Both the position numbers and the translations under genes were made by a program. Below are positions 1 through 8,264 of a stretch of DNA of 64,000 bases, one piece after another (the stretch's first letter is position 1; each line of letters opens with the position of its first letter). The notes beneath the pieces were generated by a model, which saw only the letters and a list, made by a program, of their open reading frames with translations, ran no database searches and had not been told where the DNA came from. Location of the stretch: positions 2,530,815 to 2,594,814 of the forward strand of contig NZ_CM001977.1 of assembly GCF_000406165.1 (NCBI RefSeq), given 5' to 3'. Source of the DNA: Dickeya zeae NCPPB 2538 (lineage in GTDB: Bacteria; Pseudomonadota; Gammaproteobacteria; Enterobacterales; Enterobacteriaceae).

Positions 1-69
1 GGGATACTTACAGTATCATGGGGCGAAAAGCGCTAGATTAAGCCAACGAGGTATAACACAGGAAAAACC

Positions 70-174
70 ATGCGGTTTGATGACGGGTTATGGCGCAATA
101 AACTGATTGCCTTGCTGATTATTGTCGTGGTGATTGAACTGCTGTTATTGCTGATCCCTTGGGATCACCGTTGA
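70..174 (+). CDS. 34-residue single-pass membrane peptide
   Basis: A 34-codon frame starts with ATG seven bases after an AGGA ribosome-binding sequence and ends in TGA. The peptide has a short polar N-terminus (MRFDDGLWRNK), one hydrophobic helix of about 18 residues rich in Leu, Ile and Val, and a short charged tail (PWDHR). That is the layout of a small inner-membrane protein. I do not recognise the family. It has no close neighbour in the same direction until the exported protein at 357, so nothing suggests its partner. The good start site and clean hydrophobic segment favour a real gene, but its size leaves doubt. Confidence 0.5.
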   Translation: MRFDDGLWRNKLIALLIIVVVIELLLLLIPWDHR

Positions 175-297
175 GTCATGCCACCGGCATTGAGCCATAA
201 GCAAATAAATCGTTCAGAGAATCCGCCAGTCGACGTAAGATAGGTTTTATCATTACCGCCAGGCCCATACGGTTCGTCAGGTGCAAGGCTTATTACC

Positions 298-342
298 ATA
301 GCAATGCAATAACTATAGCAATACAACACCATAGCAACACAA
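298..342. repeat. Three-copy imperfect tandem repeat, 16-17 base period
   Basis: The 12-base core ATAGCAAYRCAA occurs three times, starting at 298, 315 and 331. The last copy ends 14 bases before the start codon of the exported protein at 357, so the repeat probably lies in its leader. The copies differ only at two central bases. Confidence 0.8.
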
Positions 343-356
343 TCACGAGGGTTCAC

Positions 357-890
357 ATGAACAAGCCACATACCCCCTTGCTGGCGATTGCCTTGTCGCT
401 GCTGTCATTGACGGCGTCCGCCGCCGATGGCTACAAAAACCTGAAATTCGGGTCTTCCGCCGCCACTATCCGGCAACAGGCGAATTGTTCACTGCGCGGC
501 CCGGAGATGATCATGGGCCAGACGGTATACATCTGCCCTGATTTCAATTTTGCCGATAAGAAAACCCAGGCGATCTTCAGTTTCAGCAATGACAAATTCA
601 ACCGTATGGCTATCTCTATCACAATGGCCGACCTGCCGAGCGTCGTCGAAGGGTTAAAAAGCAAATACGGCATGACGGCACCGCTGTCCGCCAACGATGT
701 GGATACCTTCATGAACAAGCCCAATACCCGCGTCACCGCCCGGTTCGACAAGAACACGATTACGCTGGTGTTCGACAACGGTATCGATAGCCAGAAGAAT
801 ATCTACCTGGTGTATAACGCTGAAAACAGTGTCAGCGCCGGTCCGACGGCGGCACCAGCCAGCCGGGGCATCACCAAAGACGACCTGTAA
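357..890 (+). CDS. Exported protein of unknown function
   Basis: The product has 177 residues. Residues 1-22 form a typical Sec signal peptide (MNKPH, then a Leu/Ala-rich core ending ASA), so the mature protein starts near AADGYKNL and should lie in the periplasm. Two cysteines in the mature part (near residues 36 and 51) could form a disulfide. No enzyme motif or membrane segment is visible, and I do not recognise the family. The start is supported by GAGG seven to ten bases upstream. A terminator follows immediately, so it is transcribed alone. The leader contains the three-copy repeat at 298-342. Confidence 0.8.
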   Translation: MNKPHTPLLAIALSLLSLTASAADGYKNLKFGSSAATIRQQANCSLRGPEMIMGQTVYICPDFNFADKKTQAIFSFSNDKFNRMAISITMADLPSVVEGLKSKYGMTAPLSANDVDTFMNKPNTRVTARFDKNTITLVFDNGIDSQKNIYLVYNAENSVSAGPTAAPASRGITKDDL

Positions 891-899
891 TATCGCGCT

Positions 900-926
900 C
901 CCGGTGTTGAGCACCGGGCTTTTCTT
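900..926 (+). terminator. Rho-independent terminator of the exported protein gene
   Basis: CCCGGTG and CACCGGG form a perfect 7-base stem with a five-base loop, followed by CTTTTCTT. It starts ten bases after the stop codon at 890. Confidence 0.8.
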
Positions 927-973
927 CTCTCTCAGCAACACCGCTATCACGCGGGTTTATCCGATGTGCGGAT

Positions 974-1315
974 TTATCCAACATGATAGACACTCCAGAC
1001 TTTGACCAATACCGCCGCCGAAAGACCCCAGCACACTACCGCCAGTAACAGCGCTGGGGGCAGGCGCATCACACCGGTAAAGTAATAGAGCGATATCAGG
1101 TACACCAGATAAGGGATCACCGCCCAAATACCAAACAGAATCGTGGCGCGCAACGCTTCCACACCACGCTCCGTTCCCACGATGTAATGCGCAATCAACG
1201 CAAAGGTCGGAAACAGTGGCACCAACCCGGCAATGTAGTAATTACGGGTTTTGGCTAACAGGCCAATCAAAACCACCACGAGTGCGCCCAGCGCCGCTTT
1301 TATCAGTAAGGCCAT
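974..1315 (-). CDS. glpM: GlpM family inner-membrane protein
   Basis: The 113-residue product matches the E. coli GlpM sequence as I recall it along its whole length, including an AKTRNYYIAGLVPLFPTF stretch near residues 21-38 and a YFTGVMRLPPA stretch. It is a small integral membrane protein with about four hydrophobic helices. GlpM has been linked to glycerol metabolism or alginate in older work, but its biochemical role is not established. It lies downstream of the Hsp20 gene on the same strand, about 235 bases away, and the Hsp20 terminator lies between them, so it probably has its own promoter. The ribosome-binding site is weak. Confidence 0.88.
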   Translation of the reverse strand: MALLIKAALGALVVVLIGLLAKTRNYYIAGLVPLFPTFALIAHYIVGTERGVEALRATILFGIWAVIPYLVYLISLYYFTGVMRLPPALLLAVVCWGLSAAVLVKVWSVYHVG

Positions 1316-1491
1316 ATTGATGATGTTCGGTTATCGGTTTGCTATTCGGCACGTCACACGTCCGCCCTTTCCGCCCTTACTACCCGGCGGCTATTGCTAT
1401 ATCTAACAGAAAAGCCGTGCAAAAACAGGAGGCGTGCTATTTTTCTCAAAACCGCCCGCAAAACGCACAGTAACATCATGAATGATTGAAA

Positions 1492-1519
1492 AGTAAAAAG
1501 CCCCGAGACTCTCGGGGCT
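1492..1519 (-). terminator. Terminator of the small heat-shock protein gene
   Basis: AGCCCCGAGA and TCTCGGGGCT form a near-perfect palindrome at 1499-1519. Read on the minus strand it is followed by CTTTTTACTTTT, a good U-tract, about 30 bases after the Hsp20 stop codon. Confidence 0.85.
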
Positions 1520-1549
1520 ACACAGCGTAACGATGGCGAAAAATGCCGG

Positions 1550-2038
1550 TTAGTGGGCGTGCTCCAGCGCCTTAGACGCCTGTGGATTACGGTTTTCAAT
1601 GGCGATTTTCTTCGGTTTTTCGCTTTCAGGAATATCCTGCCGAAGGTTAACGGTCAGCAACCCGTTTTCCAGGTGTGCGCCTTCCACCTTGACATGCTCC
1701 GGTAGCGAATAACTGATGCTGAAATCCGTGCGATTGATCCCGCGGTAGAGCCAGCCTTCCTGATGTTGCGACGTTTCCGGTACGTCTTCACTGTGTTTGC
1801 CGCTAATGGTGAGCTGACCACCCTGTGTATTGATCTCCAATTCCTCTTCGCGCCAGCCCGGCACACTCACCGTAATGCCGTAATGGGTGTCGTCAAGACG
1901 ACGGATATCGTAGGATGGTGTCGCACTAAGCGGCGTATCTCCCGTCAACTGGCTGAAAAGCCGGTCGATACGGTTGAAACGATCAGAGAACAGTGAGTCG
2001 GTAAACGCCGGAAATAAAGACACCGTTTTGAATGCCAT
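1550..2038 (-). CDS. Hsp20 family small heat-shock protein
   Basis: This 162-residue protein has an alpha-crystallin domain over roughly residues 40-145. It carries the conserved GWREEELEI segment, a GxLTVNL-type motif (ENGLLTVNLRQDIPESEKPKKI) and a YRGINRTDFSISYSLPEHV strand region. Such proteins are ATP-independent holdases that bind unfolding proteins in the cytoplasm. It resembles the IbpA/B group but is about 20 residues longer than E. coli IbpA. I chose the ATG at 2038 because AGGAGG sits seven bases upstream. An earlier in-frame start at 2089 has no such site. A possible heat-shock promoter lies at 2121-2148. Confidence 0.9.
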   Translation of the reverse strand: MAFKTVSLFPAFTDSLFSDRFNRIDRLFSQLTGDTPLSATPSYDIRRLDDTHYGITVSVPGWREEELEINTQGGQLTISGKHSEDVPETSQHQEGWLYRGINRTDFSISYSLPEHVKVEGAHLENGLLTVNLRQDIPESEKPKKIAIENRNPQASKALEHAH

Positions 2039-2120
2039 GGTTAACCTCCTGAATATATCGTGATACACATTCAAAAGTGCAAACCGCAAGGCAACAGTAT
2101 TGTCTTGCTTTCACTTCTTC

Positions 2121-2148
2121 ATATAGATCCGTATCCGATTTTTTCAAG
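2121..2148 (-). promoter_or_regulatory. Possible sigma-32 (heat-shock) promoter of the Hsp20 gene
   Basis: On the minus strand CTTGAAA, identical to the sigma-32 -35 consensus, is followed about 11 bases later by GGATCTATAT, which only partly matches the -10 consensus. It sits about 85-110 bases upstream of the Hsp20 start, leaving a leader long enough for an RNA thermometer. I could not fold that leader. Confidence 0.4.
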
Positions 2149-2234
2149 GGGATTAGTCAAGAAATCGACCAGCGGAAAACGATGGGCGTCCCTGCCCGGT
2201 CAGTGCTGTCTTACACAATGGCGGCGTTGCGGCG

Positions 2235-3542
2235 TTACCCACGAACGCGATGGCTATCCGGTAACACCCGGTATAGCGCCAGCGCCACCACAAAGGTCAC
2301 CGGCGCGGAAAATGACTGTAATAGCGCGCTGCCGTGCATCAACGCCACCCCGGCAATCACGCTCAGCAGCCAGGCGATAAGGCCGGTCGGATTAAATGCA
2401 CGTACCGCTGTTGTGGTCGGTAGGGAACGGCGACCAAGAATATGCGCCAGCGCCACGCCGACCCACGCCACCACAAACACCCCCTGATAGGCCAGCGCCT
2501 GCAAAATATAGGCAAAGACATCCGCCAGCATCAGGCCATATACCGCCGCGCCCACCACACAGGCCCAGACAATCTTGCGATGGCGCAACCGAAACAGTCG
2601 GTCAAAAAACACCTGCATATTGACGGTAGCCAGATAATAGTTGGCGGTATTGATACGTGTTTGTGTCACCCACACAAACAGTAATCCCCAAAAGCCGAGT
2701 AGATTAAGGATATTGACTACGACGGCGGTTTCACTGACGCCATTTTGCTGGGCAAAACTACTGACCAGATAGATACCTACCGCGCCATTGAGCAGGAAGG
2801 TAATCAGATAGAACGGCATACCGAAGTTAATGCGCGCATGATACTGACTGTCTTCCTGACGGCCGAAGCGGGCATAATCAAAGGTGTACATCATCAAGAT
2901 CCACACCCCCATATAGTAGGTAAAACAGTTCCACCACCCATTGGCAGGCGGCGACGCCGGGCCAAACGACAGCCATTGCGGCTGATAGCCATAATGCTGG
3001 ATAGACACCGCGACCGTCAGCGCCAGGCCTAACAGATAAAACGGCAACAGGACGCCGTTGAATTTATCCAGCCAATGCTGCACGCTGCCGAAGATCAACG
3101 GTACGCTGTAGAGCACCACCAGTAATGCCGCCCAGTGGTAATCCAGCGCGGGAAACAGGTGATTAATGGCAAACGCGATTACCGAGCCTTCAAACACGGC
3201 GTAATAAATCGCGGTAGAGAAAAAAATCAGCGTCGCCAGAGCTGAACCCGCCTGACCGAATAACTGGCCGGAAAACGCCGCCACCGACAGGCCGCTGCGG
3301 ATGGCAAAACGACTAATCACCGCATTGATCACACCGTAACACACCACAGAGAGCACCATGCCAATAATGGCATTGCGCGCACCGTAGTTCAGCGCCAGCG
3401 ATGCACCGACCACAATGTAAAAAATCGCGCTGCACACCGCCCACCAGGCCATGGTCAGCGAGAGCTTACCCATGCGCTCGGCTCCAGACACGGTATCGGC
3501 AGGCGTCACCACCTCCCCTTGTACTCCGGATATTTCAGCCAT
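2235..3542 (-). CDS. NCS1 (cytosine/purine/allantoin-type) permease
   Basis: The 435-residue product is a polytopic membrane protein with about 12 hydrophobic segments. It resembles nucleobase-cation symporters of the CodB type: an N-terminal GKLSLTMAWWAVCSAIFYI helix, a GVWILMMYTFDYARFGR region around helix 6 and a TQTRINTANYYLATVNMQ segment near helix 8. It lies about 210 bases downstream of pxpC on the same strand and has its own GGAGGG ribosome-binding site. Its likely cargo is therefore a small cyclic amide used by the pxp enzymes, possibly 5-oxoproline or a related lactam. That substrate is inferred from context only. Confidence 0.82.
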   Translation of the reverse strand: MAEISGVQGEVVTPADTVSGAERMGKLSLTMAWWAVCSAIFYIVVGASLALNYGARNAIIGMVLSVVCYGVINAVISRFAIRSGLSVAAFSGQLFGQAGSALATLIFFSTAIYYAVFEGSVIAFAINHLFPALDYHWAALLVVLYSVPLIFGSVQHWLDKFNGVLLPFYLLGLALTVAVSIQHYGYQPQWLSFGPASPPANGWWNCFTYYMGVWILMMYTFDYARFGRQEDSQYHARINFGMPFYLITFLLNGAVGIYLVSSFAQQNGVSETAVVVNILNLLGFWGLLFVWVTQTRINTANYYLATVNMQVFFDRLFRLRHRKIVWACVVGAAVYGLMLADVFAYILQALAYQGVFVVAWVGVALAHILGRRSLPTTTAVRAFNPTGLIAWLLSVIAGVALMHGSALLQSFSAPVTFVVALALYRVLPDSHRVRG

Positions 3543-3754
3543 ACACCCTCCACAGACCTGTCATTGATGTATCGTTGTTAACGTTAATAACGTGACGTTA
3601 ATGAGCCTGCTGATGCAGGTTTTAAGGCCGAACACACCCGCCGTGGCGGTAATAACCGCACGGTCAATGATGCATTCGGTATAATCAGACATGCCCCGCC
3701 GCCACCGTTGCCCTGGCGTTGGCGCGGGGTGAGAGTTGGCGGGGCCGTCTGAAA

Positions 3755-4762
3755 TCAGTGCGCTAACAGATGTTCCAGCCGCTCAAGGCGGTGGCGATAG
3801 TGCTGGCGGGCAAGAAGCGCCTCCTCCAGCGATACCGGCGTAAAGCGAACGCCGTAATGGGGTTGTAACTGCCCGATAAGGTCAAGATCACTGCTGATCA
3901 CCGTTCCCAACGTCATATACCCCCCGCCGGATACCGCATCTCGCAGCAAAATAATCGGCTCCAACCCACCCGGCACCTGTACCGAACCGATGGGATAACA
4001 GGCATCGACGATATTAGAGGGGTCTGATCCGGCACCAAACGGTGGTGTGCGCGGCTCAAACGCTAGCGGTGCGCCACCTTTCAGTCGGTACCCGATACGG
4101 TCAGCCTCGGTGCCAACCCGCCAGTCATCAGCAAAAAACTGCTCGACGGCGGCGGGAGTCAGCCGATGGATATACAACCCGGTGACCATACGCAGCGTCA
4201 CCTGCTTATCGAGCGGCTGAAGGCAATCTGCAGGCACCGTCACACCGGGGTTCACCTGACGGGTCGGTACGCCTATCGGTAAGACATCGTTGGCCGCCAG
4301 CCGCCGCCCCTGATAACCGCCCAGCGCGCCCAACGCGTAGGTCGAACGGCTGTCCAACACCTCCGGTACCGCAATTCCCCCGGCTACCGCCAGATAGGCA
4401 CGACAGCCTGCCGTCGTCGGTGCAAATCGCAACACCTGACCTGACCGCACCGCGAACGCGGTATTCATCGGCATGGTTTCGCCGTCCAGCAACGGCGACA
4501 TGCGCGCGCCACATACCGCCACCACGGTATCGCCTTCAAACTGTAATTCCGGCCCCAACAACGTCATTTCCAGCACTGCTGCCTGTGCCGGATTTCCCAC
4601 CAACAGGTTGGCCAGCCGTAGTGAATATTGGTCTAACCCACCGGACGGCGGGATACCGAGATGGTAATACCCCTCGCGCCCGGTATCCTGTACCGAGGTG
4701 GCAAGCCCTGGCCGAATAACGTTGACTCGCCCACCCGATAGCTGCCCACTATTGCGCTGCAT
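3755..4762 (-). CDS. pxpC: 5-oxoprolinase subunit C / biotin-dependent carboxyltransferase family protein (KipA-like)
   Basis: The 335-residue protein belongs to the AHS2/KipA family. It opens with RPGLATSVQDTGREGYYHLG and contains the typical PPSGGLDQYSLRLANLLVGN stretch and a GGYMTLGTVISSDLDLIGQL stretch. PxpA, PxpB and PxpC together hydrolyse 5-oxoproline to glutamate with ATP. I start it at the ATG at 4762, which overlaps the end of pxpB by 14 bases (TATGCAGCGCAATAG), a sign of translational coupling. Longer frames upstream are just the other frame of pxpB. The partners encoded just upstream include biotin carboxylase and carrier subunits, so a biotin-linked activity is also possible. Confidence 0.88.
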   Translation of the reverse strand: MQRNSGQLSGGRVNVIRPGLATSVQDTGREGYYHLGIPPSGGLDQYSLRLANLLVGNPAQAAVLEMTLLGPELQFEGDTVVAVCGARMSPLLDGETMPMNTAFAVRSGQVLRFAPTTAGCRAYLAVAGGIAVPEVLDSRSTYALGALGGYQGRRLAANDVLPIGVPTRQVNPGVTVPADCLQPLDKQVTLRMVTGLYIHRLTPAAVEQFFADDWRVGTEADRIGYRLKGGAPLAFEPRTPPFGAGSDPSNIVDACYPIGSVQVPGGLEPIILLRDAVSGGGYMTLGTVISSDLDLIGQLQPHYGVRFTPVSLEEALLARQHYRHRLERLEHLLAH

Positions 4763-5633
4763 ACAGCACCCCCTGAAGATAGTGTTTATAACCCACCGGG
4801 TCGGCGAGGAATTTATCCAGCTCAAACGTGACCGGGCGAATACGCAGGCTGAAGCTGCCCGCTTCCACCGCCTGCACGTCTTGTTCGTAACGGGCCAGAT
4901 CGATTGGCTTGAACTGCACGATGTCGCCCGCACGGAAAAACACCATCGACGATTGCAAATAATCCAGCCGCTGTTCCGGGTCGTAAATCGGTGCGGGCGT
5001 TACGCCAAATAACTGATAGCCACCTGCCCCACGTACCGAGTAGATACAGCCGAAACAGCCGCCATGCCCCAGCGACAGCTTGGGGGTATCAGTACGTGGG
5101 CGCAGGTATTTCGGTACCTGAAGCTGTTGTGCCTGCTCTGCCATTTGGAACATGAACGGTAATCCCGCCACGAACCCCACCATCGACACAAACCACGGTG
5201 TACCGCTGTGCGCGGCAATAAACGCCGCCACATCCTGATAACCGTTGATACGAGCGGCGTACTCCAGATCAGTAGCGCTGGGGTCCTGATGACGATCGCG
5301 AAACCGCATCAGGGTCTCGTGCGTCCAGGGGTCGTTGTACAGCACCGGAATTTCGATGATGCGTGTGTCGAGCACCGTCATCGTTTGCGCCTGACTCTCG
5401 GTTTGCCGCACCTGTTCCAGCAGTGCCTGCGGTGCGATGACGTCTGGATTAAAACGCACCTGAAACGATGCGTTAGCAAGGCAAATATCCAGTACGCCGG
5501 GCAACGCCTGCTGTTCGAGTGCACGGGTCATCGCCAACCCACGGAAGAACGCCCCCAACGACATCGCTTCATCAATTTCAGCAAACAAGTGCTCATCGCC
5601 ACCAAAGGTGTACCTGATTTCAGGGAACGTCAT
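4749..5633 (-). CDS. pxpB: 5-oxoprolinase subunit B (KipI/AHS1 family)
   Basis: The 294-residue product is a KipI/PxpB family protein. The conserved C-terminal half contains MVGFVAGLPFMF, PKYLRPRTDTPK and CFGCIYSVRGAGGYQLFG segments. PxpB pairs with PxpC to form the ATP-using part of 5-oxoprolinase. At 294 residues it is well over the roughly 220 of E. coli PxpB, because of a longer N-terminal domain. Its start lies two bases past the stop of the biotin carboxylase gene and its end overlaps pxpC, so the three are tightly coupled. Confidence 0.88.
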   Translation of the reverse strand: MTFPEIRYTFGGDEHLFAEIDEAMSLGAFFRGLAMTRALEQQALPGVLDICLANASFQVRFNPDVIAPQALLEQVRQTESQAQTMTVLDTRIIEIPVLYNDPWTHETLMRFRDRHQDPSATDLEYAARINGYQDVAAFIAAHSGTPWFVSMVGFVAGLPFMFQMAEQAQQLQVPKYLRPRTDTPKLSLGHGGCFGCIYSVRGAGGYQLFGVTPAPIYDPEQRLDYLQSSMVFFRAGDIVQFKPIDLARYEQDVQAVEAGSFSLRIRPVTFELDKFLADPVGYKHYLQGVLYAAQ

Positions 5634-5634
5634 C

Positions 5635-7023
5635 TCAGGCCTCCTTGGTCAGCGGTAGCGCATGAGTCGCTTCCCGCTCCTGTAGCCAGTTTTCCAGCGA
5701 AGTGGTATCAAAGCGCCCAGCCCGCACGCGGGGGTCAGCCAACAGCCACTGGTGTAACGATTGCGTGGTCGTGATGCCATCGATTTGCAACTGACGCAAC
5801 GCCTGTTCGGCACGGGCCAGCGCTTGAGAGCGATCCACCCCTGACACCACCACTTTCGCCAGCAGCGAGTCGTAATACGGTGGAATCCGGTAACCACTGA
5901 ACACATGGCTGTCGATACGGATGCCGGGACCCTGCGGCCAGGTCAACGAGGTCACTACGCCGGGGCAAGGAAAAAAATTCCGCGCCGGGTCTTCCGCGTT
6001 AATTCGCATTTCGCAGGCATGCCCGCGTAAGGCAATCTCTTCCTGACGCAGCGCAAGGGGTTCACCGCTGGCGATACGCAACATCCACTGCACCAGATCA
6101 ACGCCGGTTACCCGCTCGGTAACCGGGTGTTCAACCTGAATGCGGGTATTCATTTCGATAAAATAGAACTGCTCTCGCTCGGTATCAAACAGGTATTCCA
6201 GCGTACCGGCGCTGCGATAGCACAACTGCTGTGCCAGCTGCAATGCGCTACGGCACAGCGCGTCACGCTGTGACGGTGATAATGCCGATGAAGGCGCTTC
6301 CTCAAAGACTTTCTGACGTCGGCGTTGCAGCGAGCATTCACGCTCATACAAATGCACCGCCCGTTCGCCATCCCCCAGAATTTGCACTTCAATGTGGCGG
6401 GCATGACGAATAAACAGCTCCAGATAGACATCGCCACATCCAAATGCCGCTTTCGCTTCACTTTGGGCGATCGGTAATTCCCGTTTCAGGTCATCCTCGT
6501 TATTCACCACCCGAATGCCGCGCCCACCGCCACCGGCGGCAGCCTTAATCAACAATGGATAGCCAATCTCCGTCGCCGCCTGCAACGCCGCTTCCAATGA
6601 TGACAGCACCCCGGAACCGGGAACGACCGGGACACCGGCAGCCTGTGCCGTGCGCCGTGCGGCAGCCTTGTCCCCCATCAGGCGAATGGTGTCCGCCGTA
6701 GGCCCGACGAACACCAGCCCCGCCTGTTCCACCGCATCGGCAAATGCCGCATTCTCCGAAAGAAAACCGTATCCCGGGTGGACTGCATCGGCACCGCAAT
6801 CCCTGGCGGCATTGAGCAACGCAGCCTGATTCAGGTAACTTTGATCAGCGCGCGCTGGCCCCAATAATACCGTTTCATCCGCCAGACGCGCGGGCAACGA
6901 ATCGATATCGGCTTCGCTGCAGGCAGCGACCGAGGTGATCCCCAGACTGCGGGCGGCATGAATAATGCGTACGGCAATCTCCCCACGGTTGGCGATAAGC
7001 AATTTTTTGATCGGCTGACGCAT
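5635..7023 (-). CDS. Biotin carboxylase (AccC-like, pxp operon copy)
   Basis: The 462-residue protein is a full-length biotin carboxylase. It has an N-terminal domain with KLLIANRGEIAVRIIHAARS and an HPGYGFLSENA motif. The ATP-grasp domain has the glycine-rich AAAGGGGRGIRVV loop and EMNTRIQVEHPVTERVTG, and a C-terminal domain follows. Such enzymes use ATP and bicarbonate to carboxylate biotin on a carrier protein. Its carrier is encoded 53 bases upstream and two pxp genes follow directly. This context is not that of the housekeeping accBC pair, so it is probably a dedicated second copy. Confidence 0.9.
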   Translation of the reverse strand: MRQPIKKLLIANRGEIAVRIIHAARSLGITSVAACSEADIDSLPARLADETVLLGPARADQSYLNQAALLNAARDCGADAVHPGYGFLSENAAFADAVEQAGLVFVGPTADTIRLMGDKAAARRTAQAAGVPVVPGSGVLSSLEAALQAATEIGYPLLIKAAAGGGGRGIRVVNNEDDLKRELPIAQSEAKAAFGCGDVYLELFIRHARHIEVQILGDGERAVHLYERECSLQRRRQKVFEEAPSSALSPSQRDALCRSALQLAQQLCYRSAGTLEYLFDTEREQFYFIEMNTRIQVEHPVTERVTGVDLVQWMLRIASGEPLALRQEEIALRGHACEMRINAEDPARNFFPCPGVVTSLTWPQGPGIRIDSHVFSGYRIPPYYDSLLAKVVVSGVDRSQALARAEQALRQLQIDGITTTQSLHQWLLADPRVRAGRFDTTSLENWLQEREATHALPLTKEA

Positions 7024-7076
7024 CGTTGTGGTCCTCCTGATGACGTAGTAATGTCGTTTATAGGGTAGATTTACCG

Positions 7077-7325
7077 TTATTCATCGATTTTTATGATGGC
7101 TATAACCTGCCCCGGTTCCAGCGCATCACCGTTATTCACACAAAACGAGACTAATACCCCTGCCTGCTCCGCATAAATCTCACTAAACTGTTTCATCACT
7201 TCGACCAGGCCAATAACGCTATTCGCCGTCACTGGGGTATTCTCTTCAATAAACACCGGGGTGTCTGGGGCAGGCTGACGATAGAAAATACCCGGCAAAG
7301 GGGAGCATACTTCATATGTTTTCAT
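7077..7325 (-). CDS. Small biotin carboxyl carrier protein (AccB-like)
   Basis: The 82-residue product is a stand-alone biotinyl/lipoyl domain. The target lysine is K45 inside EVMKQF; the family norm is E-A/V-M-K-M, so the residue after Lys differs (Gln for Met). It lacks the long N-terminal region of housekeeping AccB (about 155 residues). The start opens with CSPLPGIFYR, the usual first strand, and ends near DEPGQV-like sequence typical of the fold. It lies between pxpA and the biotin carboxylase gene and should carry CO2 for that enzyme. Confidence 0.85.
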   Translation of the reverse strand: MKTYEVCSPLPGIFYRQPAPDTPVFIEENTPVTANSVIGLVEVMKQFSEIYAEQAGVLVSFCVNNGDALEPGQVIAIIKIDE

Positions 7326-7354
7326 TATCTTTAACCCTTATATTTATTGATTGA

Positions 7355-8137
7355 TTACCGATGATTGAAACTATTTTTCAGTGGCGAGCGCACCTGAATA
7401 TTGGCGTCATTCAATGCTTCTCGCGTGGCTTTAATTAATGACAGCGCACCGGGGGTATCACTATGAATACAGATAGAATCAAACTCGACAGCGATATCCT
7501 CGCCGTCAACCGTCGTGACCTTGCCCTCAACACACGCGCGTACGACCTTCGCCGCCACCGCCGTTGGGTCTAGCGCACCGACCCGGCGAGTAAACACGAT
7601 AGAACCGCTGATGTCGTATTCCCTATCACCATAAAACTCACAAATAACAGGATGTTGCAGATTTTTCGCTTCCTGCCACACCAGGGAACCGTGCAGGCAA
7701 AATAACCGCAATTCCGGGTCCAGCCGGTGTAACGCTTCTACAAATTGTTGCGCGGCAACCTGATCGCGGGCCAGATGCATATACAACGCACCGTGTGGTT
7801 TCACATGCTGCAACGGTAATTGATGCAGTCGGGTAAATTCCCGCACCGCCCCAAGCTGATACAGAATGTCATTCACCACTTCCTGCGGCTGGCTATGAAT
7901 ATGCCGACGACCAAAACCAACCAGATCGCGAAATCCGGGATGGGCACCCACCGCCACACCACACGCTTTAGCCCATTCAATGGTGTGGCATATCGTTGAA
8001 GGATCGCCTGCGTGAAATCCGGCGGCAATATTGGCCGAACTGATATAAGGCATAATCTCCCGGTCAACATCATCACCTATTTTCCAGGGACCGAAGTTTT
8101 CGCCCATATCGGAATTCAGATCGATTTCATATTTCAT
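7355..8137 (-). CDS. pxpA: 5-oxoprolinase subunit A (LamB/YcsF family)
   Basis: The 260-residue protein has the LamB/YcsF hallmarks: DLNSDMGE at residues 6-13, SSANIAAGFHAGD at 33-45, GAHPGFRD near 64 and VKPHGALY at 112-119. These acidic and histidine residues form the putative metal-dependent amidohydrolase centre of the family, which acts with PxpB and PxpC on 5-oxoproline. It is the first gene of the minus-strand operon, divergent from the LysR gene with 127 AT-rich bases between. The ribosome-binding site before the ATG is poor. Confidence 0.88.
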   Translation of the reverse strand: MKYEIDLNSDMGENFGPWKIGDDVDREIMPYISSANIAAGFHAGDPSTICHTIEWAKACGVAVGAHPGFRDLVGFGRRHIHSQPQEVVNDILYQLGAVREFTRLHQLPLQHVKPHGALYMHLARDQVAAQQFVEALHRLDPELRLFCLHGSLVWQEAKNLQHPVICEFYGDREYDISGSIVFTRRVGALDPTAVAAKVVRACVEGKVTTVDGEDIAVEFDSICIHSDTPGALSLIKATREALNDANIQVRSPLKNSFNHR

Positions 8138-8206
8138 AGTTATTTCTTATTTGTGATGGTTTTGTTTAAAAATAATATAGAACTACAATTTTCCATTCGG
8201 AAAGAC

Positions 8207-8221
8207 GTATTTTCAGAATAC
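8207..8221. promoter_or_regulatory. Candidate LysR-type operator between pxpA and the LysR gene
   Basis: GTATT and AATAC form an inverted repeat around a five-base centre and contain a T-N11-A core, the usual binding pattern of LysR-type regulators. The site lies 43 bases upstream of the LysR start codon and about 70 bases from pxpA. Confidence 0.5.
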
Positions 8222-8264
8222 TCACTATCTGAAAAACAGAACGCTCATCGATAAGGAACCGGTT

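Noticed and set aside
1354..1599. 81-codon minus-strand frame between the Hsp20 gene and glpM
   Set aside because: It runs through the Hsp20 terminator and overlaps the Hsp20 end; composition is not protein-like.
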